Assembly (NCBI RefSeq): GCF_900109705.1
Contig: NZ_FOAI01000004.1
Coordinates: 217,443-281,442 of the forward strand
Direction of reading: 5' to 3'
Source: Roseivivax marinus
Lineage (GTDB): Bacteria; Pseudomonadota; Alphaproteobacteria; Rhodobacterales; Rhodobacteraceae
DNA length: 64,000 nucleotides
The translations under genes and the position numbers were made by a program. Below are positions 53,433 through 60,916 of the stretch, in pieces (positions within the stretch are counted from its first letter, which is position 1; each line of letters starts with the position of its first letter). A model generated the notes under the pieces. The model was not told the DNA's origin. It saw only the letters and a program-made list of their open reading frames with translations, and searched no databases.

Positions 53433-54627
53433 ACGATCTGATCTCGACATTCTCGCAGACCTGGGCGTCGATCCGATCGAGAAAAAGACGATCGGGACCA
53501 ACCCGCGTGAAGCGCGGATCATAGCTGGATTCGAGGACATTCAGAAATTTGTCGAAGACCACGGGCGTCCGCCGCAACACGGTGCAGACCGAGATATCTT
53601 CGAGCGTCTCTATGCTGTGCGTCTCGACCGACTTCGCGACCAAGCCGATTGCAAGGCTCTTCTCGGCGAGATGGATACCCAGGGTCTCCTTTCATTCGAG
53701 CGGGAAGAGGGCACCGATCAGACCGACGCATCAGAGCTCGACGATGATGATCTGCTCGCATCTCTGGGCGTCGGAGCCGCGGATGAATCAGGTCTCACAG
53801 ACCTGAAGCACGTGCGATCGCATGCCGAAAGGCGCGCCGCTCTCGAAGACATCGCAAGCCGCCAGACATGTCAGGACTTCGATCAGTTCGAGCCTCTGTT
53901 CGAGGCAGTCAGAAGCGACATCGCGGAGGGCGTGCGGCAGACGCTGAAGTTTGAGCGTAAGTCTGAGATCGAACCGGGGCGCTTCTTCATCGTGGACGGC
54001 ATGACAGCCTACGTTGCCCATGCCGGCGATTTCTTTACGAACGAGTCCGGCAATCGCGACAGCCGCCTTCGAGTCATTTTCGACAACGGGACCGAGAGTA
54101 ACCTGCTTGCCCGGTCTCTCCAGAAGGCCCTGACCCAAGACCCGTCAGGGCGGCGGATAACAGATCCCGATGCGGGTCCCTTGTTCAACAATTCGGTTGA
54201 AGGCGGTGGAAGCGAAACGGGCACCATCTACGTCCTGCGCAGCCTCTCCGATCATCCAACTGTCGCCGCGAATAGGGAGGTGATTCACAAGATCGGTGTG
54301 ACGGGCGGCCAGGTGGAGCGGCGGTGCGCAAATGCTGCGAAGGAGCCGACGTTCCTCATGGCGGATGTCGAGCTTGTCGCCAAGTTCGAGCTCATCGACA
54401 TCAACCGGGTTGCGCTCGAAAACCTCTTGCATCGCTTCTTCGCACCAGGCCGCCTCGACATCACGATCCAAGATCGCTTCGGGACGCCCGTGCATCCCAG
54501 AGAGTGGTTCATCGTCCCCGTGGACGTCGTCCATGAAGCCGTCGAGCTACTTCAGGATAAATCGCTGCATCGGTATGAATATCGCCCCGAGCAGGGAAAA
54601 ATCATGCGTCGCCCTGGGGTGGCTTGA
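53425..54627 (+). CDS. GIY-YIG nuclease (T5orf172/Mug113-like) of defence-like operon
   Basis: This is a 400-residue protein. Residues about 30-90 form a helical N-terminal module (AGFEDIQKFVEDHGRPP, ERLYAVRLDRLR), then comes a middle region, and residues about 265-365 form a GIY-YIG fold. The GIY strand is TIYVL (267-271), the YIG strand is HKIGVT (288-293), conserved arginines are at 299-300, the glutamate is in LENLLHRFF (E332) and the terminal motif is REWF (359-362). The T5orf172/Mug113 branch includes DNA nucleases. It overlaps the helicase gene by 8 bp and is the probable cutting subunit. It ends 26 bp inside the convergent mobilization gene. Confidence 0.85.
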   Translation: MAERSDLDILADLGVDPIEKKTIGTNPREARIIAGFEDIQKFVEDHGRPPQHGADRDIFERLYAVRLDRLRDQADCKALLGEMDTQGLLSFEREEGTDQTDASELDDDDLLASLGVGAADESGLTDLKHVRSHAERRAALEDIASRQTCQDFDQFEPLFEAVRSDIAEGVRQTLKFERKSEIEPGRFFIVDGMTAYVAHAGDFFTNESGNRDSRLRVIFDNGTESNLLARSLQKALTQDPSGRRITDPDAGPLFNNSVEGGGSETGTIYVLRSLSDHPTVAANREVIHKIGVTGGQVERRCANAAKEPTFLMADVELVAKFELIDINRVALENLLHRFFAPGRLDITIQDRFGTPVHPREWFIVPVDVVHEAVELLQDKSLHRYEYRPEQGKIMRRPGVA

Positions 54628-54967
54628 CCAAGTCAGTCTCGGCGAATGGTAGGTTCCCGGTGGCCGCAACTGGTTCCGAGACTTCTGTGGGGCTGCCATC
54701 ATCAGATGGGGAACGCTCCGCCAGTCCCAGGAACTTCCGTTCTGTTTTGCTCTCGATGTGCGAGTGAACCCTACGCAAGCTTTTCTCTCGTTGGTCCTTG
54801 GAGAGTGTCTCGAGGGCGGCCAAATACGCCTTCCCATAAATGAAGTTCCGGCGCTTATCTTCTTCCTTCCTCTTCTTCCCCGCCTGAGCCTCCAAATCTC
54901 TCAGTTGCTGTTGGGTCTGCGAGATCTTCGCCTTCTTGCGCGCGATCTCTTCATCGATTTTGTTCAT
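54602..54967 (-). CDS. Coiled-coil mobilization accessory protein (MobC/TraD-like)
   Basis: This 121-residue protein has an N-terminal coiled coil (MNKIDEEIARKKAKISQTQQ..., strongly heptad-like with Lys/Glu), then a basic helical segment (FIYGKAYLAALETLSKDQREKSLRRVHSHI) and an acidic tail. Small coiled-coil proteins read divergently from the relaxase, with oriT in between, are typical of MOB-Q systems, where they help open oriT. ATG 54967 has GAGG upstream; a longer frame to 55054 would run toward the oriT and is less likely. Assignment rests on position and shape. Confidence 0.65.
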   Translation of the reverse strand: MNKIDEEIARKKAKISQTQQQLRDLEAQAGKKRKEEDKRRNFIYGKAYLAALETLSKDQREKSLRRVHSHIESKTERKFLGLAERSPSDDGSPTEVSEPVAATGNLPFAETDLVKPPQGDA

Positions 54968-55090
54968 GTGTTGAGCCTCATTTCGGTGCTTCGGTCCAAG
55001 GGAGGTCGTTCCCGTTTGTTCGGCTCGCTCCATTACGAGCCGGAAAAATTCCACCCGGCGGGCTCGCCCGCCGGTCCCTGAGACGAAGTC

Positions 55091-55122
55091 GAAGGGCGCA
55101 GTTACGCAAACCGGGGGTTTGC
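55091..55122 (-). other. Origin of transfer (oriT), MOB-Q/RSF1010 type
   Basis: On the minus strand a hairpin GCAAACC-CCC-GGTTTGC (55122-55106) is followed directly by GTAACTGCGCCCTT. RSF1010 has the same arrangement: an inverted repeat and then the nick region TAAGTGCGCCCT. The core TGCGCCCT corresponds to plus-strand 55093-55100. It lies 60 bp upstream of the relaxase gene and 125 bp from the divergent accessory gene. This is direct sequence similarity to a known nick site; nicking itself is inferred. Confidence 0.8.
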
Positions 55123-55182
55123 CGCGCGCCTGCCGCGGGCTTTTAGGAAGCGGAGATCGGCCACGGGCCCGATCTTCGCTTC

Positions 55183-56478
55183 ATGGAACCTCAACGCCTT
55201 CATCCTGCGAGCCATTGCCCGCTTCACGTGTTTTCGCGGTCCGATGGGCGCTCGTCCGTCAAGGCTGCCGCCTATGCCGCGCGAACCCGGATGACCGACC
55301 ATCGAACTGGTCTCGTCCATAATTACAGCCGTCTGCCGGGCCTTCTCGACGAGGACCTCGTCAACTGGGAAGGCACAGCGGAACAGCTGTGGAATGCGGC
55401 CGAGGCAAGTGAGACCCGGATCAATGCGCGCGTCGGTCGTGAACTGCGTCCAGCGCTGCCCGTCGAGCTGCCGCTCGACGAACAGCGCCGGCTTGTTCAT
55501 GGATTTTGCTGTTGGCTGAAGGACCAACATCAGATTGCTGCGCACTGGGTCATCCACGCACCGAACTTTCACGCCCCCGACACGGGCAAGCAGCTATGGA
55601 AGGCCAGTAACACGGATGCTGGCAAAGAAGCGTATAAGAAAGCCCTTCTCGATCCGAGCCTTACGAATTTGAATTTCCACGCTCACATCCGATGGACGGT
55701 CAGACGGGTGGACAAAGAGACGGGCACTTTCGGTGAGAAGACGCGCGAGTTCGACCGCACGAACCCGCGAGAACTCAGCGCGGAGGAACGTCGCGATGGG
55801 CTGGAGCCCGAAGAGAAGATCGTCGGCCGTGACGTGGTCAAGAACATCCGAAGCGAATGGGAGAAACGAACCAACGCGGCTCTGAAGAGGATCGGCTCCT
55901 CAGCACGGATCGATCTGCGCTCCTACGAGGCCATGGCAGCGGCGGGGGACGCGCCGGATGGGATGGAAGCACAGGAACACTTGGGGCCTCGCAACAGCGC
56001 AAAGGCGCGAGCGGCAGAACATCCTGTCGACCCGGTCATGCCGATGGCCGCAGTCCGGAATGCCGAGAAAAAACTGCGAAACGAGAGGCGATGGAAGTCG
56101 TGGCTGGAGCTTCGCAACCTGGAGCGGGAGAAATCGAGGCTCGAGAACGAGGGGGCCCGGATCGCGGCTGATCGTGAACGCGACCGAAAGGAGCGCGCTC
56201 GAAAGGAAAAGGTAAAAGTCGCAGCGGCCACAACACTGGCGGAAGCGGAAGTCGCTCTTGTCGAGGCGCAGTCGGTCGACATCCCGCTGGCCGGGATATC
56301 GTTCGAAGAGATTATTGAATGGGCGCAGTCGGGAAGTCCGACCCCCGCCGACCACGAAGAGTTCGACAGCGGGATCGATCCAGAGACATATGAAAACCCA
56401 GATACAATCGAAGCGCCGCGCGAGGAACTCAGGGTAGTCAGAAAGTCGAAAGGCATGGTGCGGGGGAGGACTGGGTAG
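55183..56478 (+). CDS. MobA/MobL-family relaxase (MOB-Q)
   Basis: This is a 431-residue protein. The N-terminal domain has the family opening FSRSDGRSSVKAAAYAARTRMTD with the candidate catalytic tyrosine in AAAYAA. The HUH metal motif is LNFHAHIRWTVR (about residue 167), giving H-x-H. The C-terminal half is a long basic coiled coil (ERDRKERARKEK...) and an acidic end. It nicks oriT, binds the 5' end covalently and leads the strand into a conjugation channel. No helicase or primase domain follows. The protein start is uncertain because only three to four residues separate ATG 55183 from conserved sequence found in homologues. Confidence 0.88.
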   Translation: MEPQRLHPASHCPLHVFSRSDGRSSVKAAAYAARTRMTDHRTGLVHNYSRLPGLLDEDLVNWEGTAEQLWNAAEASETRINARVGRELRPALPVELPLDEQRRLVHGFCCWLKDQHQIAAHWVIHAPNFHAPDTGKQLWKASNTDAGKEAYKKALLDPSLTNLNFHAHIRWTVRRVDKETGTFGEKTREFDRTNPRELSAEERRDGLEPEEKIVGRDVVKNIRSEWEKRTNAALKRIGSSARIDLRSYEAMAAAGDAPDGMEAQEHLGPRNSAKARAAEHPVDPVMPMAAVRNAEKKLRNERRWKSWLELRNLEREKSRLENEGARIAADRERDRKERARKEKVKVAAATTLAEAEVALVEAQSVDIPLAGISFEEIIEWAQSGSPTPADHEEFDSGIDPETYENPDTIEAPREELRVVRKSKGMVRGRTG

Positions 56479-56512
56479 ATACTGTCCCCCCACGCCAGGT
56501 GCAGTTCTCGGC

Positions 56513-57247
56513 TCACCACCCTTTCATGTCTCGATAGGCGATCAGGATACGGTCGTCCTCGCAGCGGTTGTCGTATGTGTAATACGTGTCGATCCACCAG
56601 CCGTTAGCTTTCCGGTCTTCGGACCACAACTGGGCGGCGCGGCGCTCGTCTGAGAGCGACTTCTGACACCGCTCCAAGAATGACATGTTGTGTGAAGTTG
56701 CTTCGACGCGTCCATGGTGAGACTCGCGCTCACGGAGCCCAATTTCCTGCTCCGCAAGAAGTGAGCGCAAGACTTCGCTGACCGTGCCGCAATCGTAAGA
56801 GTAGCGAAGAATTTCGGCTGGGGTCCGAGAGCGCATGTTACTCGCCACCTGAAGATCCTCGTCGGTCCATTTGATCATTTCTCGAAGCCCGTGGCTTTTC
56901 CGGTATTCAACCTCCAAGTAAATCAGATATTCTGCCAGAGCGGGCATTACCCTCCGAACAGCCATGTCTGCCGGTCCGAACATCGGCACGTCAGCCTCAA
57001 AGCCGTGCGGAGTGAACTTCTGTCCGGGCTTCGAAAGCAGGCGCGTATCGAACTCTTTGACCGCGCCTCTCTTTGTGAGTGTCATGCTGAAGAAGGTGGG
57101 ATGCGTTCCGTCCCGCCCGCCCCAAACCCGCGCGCGGTTTCGAAAGTCCGCGAACGTGAGACGTTCGGTCTCTCGATGAACGCTGGCGACGGCAGACGTC
57201 AGTTTCTTTTGAACGCTTGCGGGGATGTGGATGCCGGTGGTGATCAT
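56513..57247 (-). CDS. Unknown protein of the mobilizable element
   Basis: This is a 244-residue soluble protein. Its N-terminal part begins MITTGIHIPASVQKKLTSAVASV, and residues about 40-70 contain RVWGGRDGTHPTFFSMTLTKRG. The rest is helical and charged, with a C-terminal WWIDTYYTYDNRCEDDRILIAYRDMKGW rich in aromatics. GGAG lies six bases before ATG 57247; the longer frame upstream runs into a hairpin region. No family was recognised. Its 3' end is 34 bp from the relaxase stop, convergent. Confidence 0.6.
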   Translation of the reverse strand: MITTGIHIPASVQKKLTSAVASVHRETERLTFADFRNRARVWGGRDGTHPTFFSMTLTKRGAVKEFDTRLLSKPGQKFTPHGFEADVPMFGPADMAVRRVMPALAEYLIYLEVEYRKSHGLREMIKWTDEDLQVASNMRSRTPAEILRYSYDCGTVSEVLRSLLAEQEIGLRERESHHGRVEATSHNMSFLERCQKSLSDERRAAQLWSEDRKANGWWIDTYYTYDNRCEDDRILIAYRDMKGW

Positions 57248-57351
57248 GTTCGCTCCGTGATCTGGTTCAACGTGGTGATCAGGATCTCGGACCGTTCGGT
57301 TCGACCGCAAAACTCGTGGCCGAAATAATTCGACAGGCACATCGGTAGCGA

Positions 57352-57372
57352 GGAGAGGGGTGTCCCCTCTCC
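57352..57372. repeat. Hairpin, 9-bp perfect arms (GGAGAGGGG / CCCCTCTCC)
   Basis: The arms are separated by only TGT. First of three strong stem-loops upstream of the unknown gene at 56513-57247. Confidence 0.75.
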
Positions 57373-57408
57373 ACTCCCCAGTGCGACGGAGCGCGGCTAA
57401 CGCGAAGA

Positions 57409-57464
57409 GTGTCTCCGGGACGACCCGGTTCCTCTTGGCGAGAACCGGGTCGTCCCCGAGACAC
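57409..57464. repeat. Long inverted repeat, 23-bp arms with one mismatch
   Basis: Left arm 57409-57431 (begins GTGTCTCCGGGACGACC) and right arm 57442-57464 match at 22 of 23 positions around a ten-base loop, CTCTTGGCGA. It is far longer than a normal terminator and has no T-run. Confidence 0.85.
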
Positions 57465-57498
57465 AAGAGATGGGATTGAAGATCGTGGAGCGCCGCAT

Positions 57499-57768
57499 TT
57501 GACCCGGTGCAAGGTGAGCATCGTATCTAATCTTGCGACCCGCGAGCTTGAAGCCTGGCTCGGCAGCGCGCGGCTTTGGTCGGTCGCACCCGAAGAGCCG
57601 GGGAGTGCGGATGAGGTCGCCGAATTCTTCACGGTCACTCTGATCCGGCTCTTCGCGGTCGTAGACGGCATGTCCGCTCACGAGCAGATGGAGCTTCTCT
57701 CCAGGGTGTCCGGGACCGCGTCCGACGACATTCCGCCAGGTGACGTTCTCGGCGCCTTCCCCGGGTGA
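57499..57768 (+). CDS. Small hypothetical protein between hairpins
   Basis: About 89 residues, if translation starts at TTG 57499 (GGAG eight bases upstream). A GTG at about 57514 is an alternative. The sequence (SNLATRELEAWLGSARLW, EVAEFFTVTLIRLFAVVDGMS) has helix-like, protein-like composition and consistent codon bias, but no recognised family. It is flanked by two long inverted repeats. Confidence 0.5.
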   Translation: MTRCKVSIVSNLATRELEAWLGSARLWSVAPEEPGSADEVAEFFTVTLIRLFAVVDGMSAHEQMELLSRVSGTASDDIPPGDVLGAFPG

Positions 57769-57856
57769 AGAAGACGGATTGACTGGCGGATTCTGAAACC
57801 AGCACCCACGGCAGCCGAAAGGTGGCGAAACGTGAGTATGCACAGGCGAGCGATGG

Positions 57857-57902
57857 GTCTCTCAGTGTCGGCTCCTCCGGGTGAAAGCCGACACTGAGAG
57901 AC
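57857..57902. repeat. Long inverted repeat, 17-bp perfect arms
   Basis: Arms GTCTCTCAGTGTCGGCT (57857-57873) and its exact reverse complement (57886-57902) enclose a 12-base loop. Both this and the repeat at 57409 have GTCTC/GAGAC at their outer ends or close to them. Confidence 0.85.
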
Positions 57903-57993
57903 GCTCCACGTGGCCCAAACGAAGACGACAATGGTGTTCGAACACCGCTTGACCCGGACATCGATCCGGAAACCCCCGAAATCGGGAGATAAC

Positions 57994-58404
57994 ATGTTCG
58001 ACACTACCCCAAACGCCGTGCAATTCGGCACTGTCCCCGCGAACCCACTCGACGAGCTGCGCTCGTTCGCAGTCGAGTATCAGGACGCAATGCTCGATGC
58101 GGCCAGCCTCCTCGGCGGCAGCGCCGGTATTAAGCTCGCGCAGACCGCCCTCGATGGATTGGCGGAGCGCGGCGGGCCTTCGCGGCGCACGATGCAGGCG
58201 CTCGACGAGTTTATGGACCTGCTCATGCTGGAGCACGTCCACGATCCTTCCCGGATCGAAGCGGAACTCTTCGCGGCGATCGACCCTGCCAGCGCTTGCG
58301 TCGAGGAGCTCTGCCTACTGGCGGATCAGCTCAACGATCGGCTCGAGGCGTGCCGCGAGGCCGGCGTGGGCGAGGGCGAAAGCGATCGCAGGGCTGCGGC
58401 ATGA
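57994..58404 (+). CDS. Hypothetical protein of the mobilizable element
   Basis: This 136-residue helical protein (MFDTTPNAVQFGTVPANPLDELRS...) has alternating Ala/Leu-rich amphipathic helices (FAVEYQDAMLDAASLLGG, LDEFMDLLMLEHVHD, LCLLADQLNDRL). GGGAG precedes ATG 57994. Its stop overlaps the next start (ATGA), forming a coupled pair. No domain was recognised. Confidence 0.6.
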   Translation: MFDTTPNAVQFGTVPANPLDELRSFAVEYQDAMLDAASLLGGSAGIKLAQTALDGLAERGGPSRRTMQALDEFMDLLMLEHVHDPSRIEAELFAAIDPASACVEELCLLADQLNDRLEACREAGVGEGESDRRAAA

Positions 58405-58868
58405 GCATGAGATTTGGCACGCTGCCCCGCCTTTCCGATCTCGTCGAAGGGGCGGAGATCACACCCGATATGATCGTGCGGCTCGCGGCGCTGGCGCTCA
58501 TGCAAGCGCACATTGTCGCGGAAGAGCTGCATGACATCGTCATCCCGCTCCTGCCACCGGCACGCAGATCACACGCCGCCAGCATCGTGCGTCGCATCGA
58601 ACGCGGCGCCGTCCTGGAAGAAGAGGCTTTGCACGACGTCGAGACCTTCAACGCAGCGCTCTCTCTACAGATCGAGGCGGGCACGCAGGTCTACTGGCAG
58701 GGAGACGACAACCACGTGCGCGGCGGATACGAAGCCGTCTATCGCGAGCCAGAGGCCCGTCAGCTTGCTGAGGTTGCCGGCGAGCTTGCACTGCTCGCTG
58801 ACATGATCCTTGCCGCGCTCTCTGCCGCCCGCGCGGTGCGCGAAGCGGCTGCTCTGATCGACGGCTGA
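58401..58868 (+). CDS. Hypothetical protein, translationally coupled to the preceding gene
   Basis: This 155-residue, mostly helical protein begins MSMRFGTLPRLSDLVEGAEITPD. Its middle region (HAASIVRRIERGAVLEEEALHDVETFNAALSLQIEAG) is charged, and the C-terminal helix is Ala-rich. It overlaps the preceding gene by four bases. A GC hairpin follows (GGCGCCCGG-CCT-CCGGGCGCC, 58877-58897). Function unknown. Confidence 0.6.
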   Translation: MSMRFGTLPRLSDLVEGAEITPDMIVRLAALALMQAHIVAEELHDIVIPLLPPARRSHAASIVRRIERGAVLEEEALHDVETFNAALSLQIEAGTQVYWQGDDNHVRGGYEAVYREPEARQLAEVAGELALLADMILAALSAARAVREAAALIDG

Positions 58869-59400
58869 TAAGAGTCGGCGCCCGGCCTCCGGGCGCCGCT
58901 CGCTTGAGGGTCGTGAGGACCCGCACCTGCGGCCGGATCACCGCGGGCAAGGCGTGCCGGAACCGCTCCGACTGCTGCCACCATCGGCACGCCATTGACC
59001 ATCTGGACCAAGAGTCGATCGCTGGACCGGGGCCAGAATTCGGAGGACGGCACCCGCCGAGGTTTCACGCCGCATCAAGCACACTGGTTGGCCACGCTGA
59101 GCGATTGTTCCGCATCGTTGACGAAGTCACGTCAGCGTTGACAACGCCGCCTGCGAAGCTTCCGCGATGGCGGCAGCAAGCGCGTTACGCCAAGGCACAC
59201 GCTCAACCGCTTGGCACTAAGCTGTAGTGGCAGCCGACCGCCCTTTCTTCTGTTTGATGAGGAGGGTGCAGTCTCCGCAAGGCTGGCCGCGAAAAAAACT
59301 TCGTTGAGTTTTTCCGGCCTGCGGCAATCGACTCAACATTCCGGACACGCCGCCCCGACTGCCGGTCGGGATAAACAGCATCGCCGGACGAGATCGCGCC
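58869..59400. other. Gap upstream of the recombinase module
   Basis: There is no supportable gene in 532 bp. It starts with the hairpin at 58877-58897. A TTGACA-like box near 59138 may belong to a promoter for the recombinase module. Confidence 0.35.
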
Positions 59401-59745
59401 ATGAAAGCACAAAATTGGACAGATTGGGCTGTTGAGCCCCTGAACCAACAGGGAGCAGCCCGCGCGATCGGTCACTGTGACCGTGCTTTTCTTGACCTGC
59501 TGAAGGCGCTGGACGCGGCAAACATCGACCACTGCGACATGCGTGGCGCTCGCCGGGTCTTCTACCCAGAACACATCCAAGCAATTCGTGAATTCCTGAA
59601 ATGCCCGAACCTCAAAACGCCTACGATCCGACGTGGAACGAAGAAGCCGGTCGCTGGACCGTCTCCTTCTCCGTCCGCGGGAAACGATTTCGACGCCGCC
59701 TGCGCGAGATTCCAAAAACCAACAAAACCCTCGCAAGCCGCGTAG
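59401..59745 (+). CDS. Small putative DNA-binding protein (possible excisionase) overlapping the recombinase
   Basis: This 114-residue protein has a central segment (AIGHCDRAFLDLLKALDAANIDHCDMRGARRVFYPEHIQAIREFL) that has the helix-turn-helix and wing character of excisionases or MerR-like modules. The last 48 residues overlap the start of the recombinase gene in another frame and look less protein-like, so the functional part may be only the first 70. Position directly before an integrase fits an excisionase. The ribosome site is weak. Confidence 0.45.
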   Translation: MKAQNWTDWAVEPLNQQGAARAIGHCDRAFLDLLKALDAANIDHCDMRGARRVFYPEHIQAIREFLKCPNLKTPTIRRGTKKPVAGPSPSPSAGNDFDAACARFQKPTKPSQAA

Positions 59746-60719
59746 CCAAGGGCCTCTACGAGGAGGCTTGGGCCGAGGCACTGACCCCGGTGCCCGCCGA
59801 ACCGACGACGCCGGCGGCCGAGCCATTCATCGTGGCTGCGGGCCGCTACATCGATAAAGGGCACGAGGCGCGTTTTGTAGAACGCATTGCTCGGTCCATT
59901 GTCGCTGATGCAGAGATACCAAGCGACATCTCCATCGATGATATCGATGACGAGGTGATGCAGCGTCTGAGGAAAGTCTTATATGCGGAAGCGGCCGATC
60001 AGACCGTTCACCGACAGCTCATCACGCCAGTAAAGGCCGTCATCAAGTTCGCCAAAACACCTTGGCAGGAAACCAAGGTCAAGGTGCGCGATGTTCCTCG
60101 GACACGATGGCTGACGCCCGAAGAGGCTGAGCAACTGCTCGTTGCAGCAAGCTGCGAAGAAGTCGTCGGACGATGGGACCCGCGCCGCGAGACACTGAAG
60201 AAGATCGTTTTCATGCTCACAGGCGGCGCGGGGCCCGGCGAGATGCTCGAGGTCGAAGCTTCACATCTAAGGCCCGAGAGTGGGGAAGTCTGGATCGAAA
60301 AGGCGAAAACTGATTACCGCCCCCGTTGGGTGCATCTCCCCCCGCGCGCGTGGCAGTTGATGGGCGACCTTCCAAAAAATGGGAAGGTCTTCCTGACGCC
60401 TCAGGGCAAGCCGTATGTCATCAGAAATCGTGGCGGCGGCCAGATCAAGGGGGCCTTCGATACCGTGCGCGATGCTGCTGGTCTTGGGCCCGATGTCACG
60501 CCTTACGTCCTGCGCCACACGTGGGCCACGTGGTTTCTCTGCCAGATCGGTATCATGGACACGCTGAAGAAGCGTGGCGGCTGGGCCAATGACCGTATGG
60601 TCGCCCGATACGTGAAGCTGGCTCCGGCCGATCTGAACAACCGTCTAATTGCCCACGGATGGGACTTCCATCCAAGAACCACGCAGGAATGGGAGTTCGG
60701 AGAACTGGTCAAGCTGTGA
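59601..60719 (+). CDS. Tyrosine recombinase/integrase with atypical catalytic residues
   Basis: This is a 372-residue protein with an N-terminal arm-type domain (YDPTWNEEAGRWTVSFSVRGKRFRRRL), a core-binding domain and a C-terminal catalytic domain. The nucleophile is Tyr337 (ARYVKL). Box II reads YVLRHTW, with Arg305 present but Tyr302 where most members have His. Box I reads TGGAGPGEML, with Gly211 at the position of the catalytic arginine of the usual TGxRxxE. The beta-hairpin lysine may be in WIEKAKTDYR. Such changes would impair or abolish strand exchange. It lies at the right end of the element, the usual place. Confidence 0.82.
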   Translation: MPEPQNAYDPTWNEEAGRWTVSFSVRGKRFRRRLREIPKTNKTLASRVAKGLYEEAWAEALTPVPAEPTTPAAEPFIVAAGRYIDKGHEARFVERIARSIVADAEIPSDISIDDIDDEVMQRLRKVLYAEAADQTVHRQLITPVKAVIKFAKTPWQETKVKVRDVPRTRWLTPEEAEQLLVAASCEEVVGRWDPRRETLKKIVFMLTGGAGPGEMLEVEASHLRPESGEVWIEKAKTDYRPRWVHLPPRAWQLMGDLPKNGKVFLTPQGKPYVIRNRGGGQIKGAFDTVRDAAGLGPDVTPYVLRHTWATWFLCQIGIMDTLKKRGGWANDRMVARYVKLAPADLNNRLIAHGWDFHPRTTQEWEFGELVKL

Positions 60720-60725
60720 GAGCTT

Positions 60726-60749
60726 GCGCCACCCGACGCCGGGTGGCGC
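60726..60749. repeat. Hairpin after recombinase gene
   Basis: Ten-base perfect arms GCGCCACCCG / CGGGTGGCGC around ACGC, seven bases after the recombinase stop. There is no T-run, so it may be a weak terminator or part of the attachment region. Confidence 0.6.
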
Positions 60750-60766
60750 GCTATCAGGAAAGGACT

Positions 60767-60907
60767 ATGGATCGATCAGGCGCAGTCACGAAGGGCGGAA
60801 AGCGGTCATTCGCTGTGCCAAGATTGAGCGACCGCTACCTCGCAGACGCTAAATATGCAGGATTGAACCCACTGAAAAAATACACAACCGGACTATTCGG
60901 CAGGTAA
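60767..60907 (+). CDS. Small basic protein downstream of recombinase
   Basis: This 46-residue protein begins MDRSGAVTKGGKRSFAVPRL and is basic throughout (ending LKKYTTGLFGR). AGGAAAGG lies three to five bases before the ATG. It could be a small DNA-associated protein, but it could also be chance. Nothing like it was recognised. Confidence 0.4.
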   Translation: MDRSGAVTKGGKRSFAVPRLSDRYLADAKYAGLNPLKKYTTGLFGR

Positions 60908-60916
60908 GTTGCCACC

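Larger units (their letters stand above)
46173..60907. mobile_element. Putative integrative mobilizable element carrying a defence-like operon
   Basis: The stretch contains a tyrosine recombinase (59601), a relaxase (55183), a MOB-Q oriT (55091), a coiled-coil mobilization protein and cargo including a methyltransferase-helicase-nuclease operon. No type IV secretion or coupling-protein genes are present, so it would be mobilized in trans. The edges are approximate: the left edge is somewhere between the tRNA-Ser and 46.2 kb and the right edge is near the recombinase, but direct repeats were not found by eye. The PIN-like gene and the merR-ynfA pair beyond 60.9 kb may be part of the same or another island. 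Confidence 0.6.

Noticed and set aside
47496..54627. Identification as DISARM or BREX
   Set aside because: No DUF1998, PLD nuclease, PglZ, BrxC or Lon-like gene accompanies the methyltransferase and helicase.
58904..59227. 107-codon frame before the recombinase module
   Set aside because: Arg/His/Cys-rich with no ribosome site or conserved motif; it looks non-coding.
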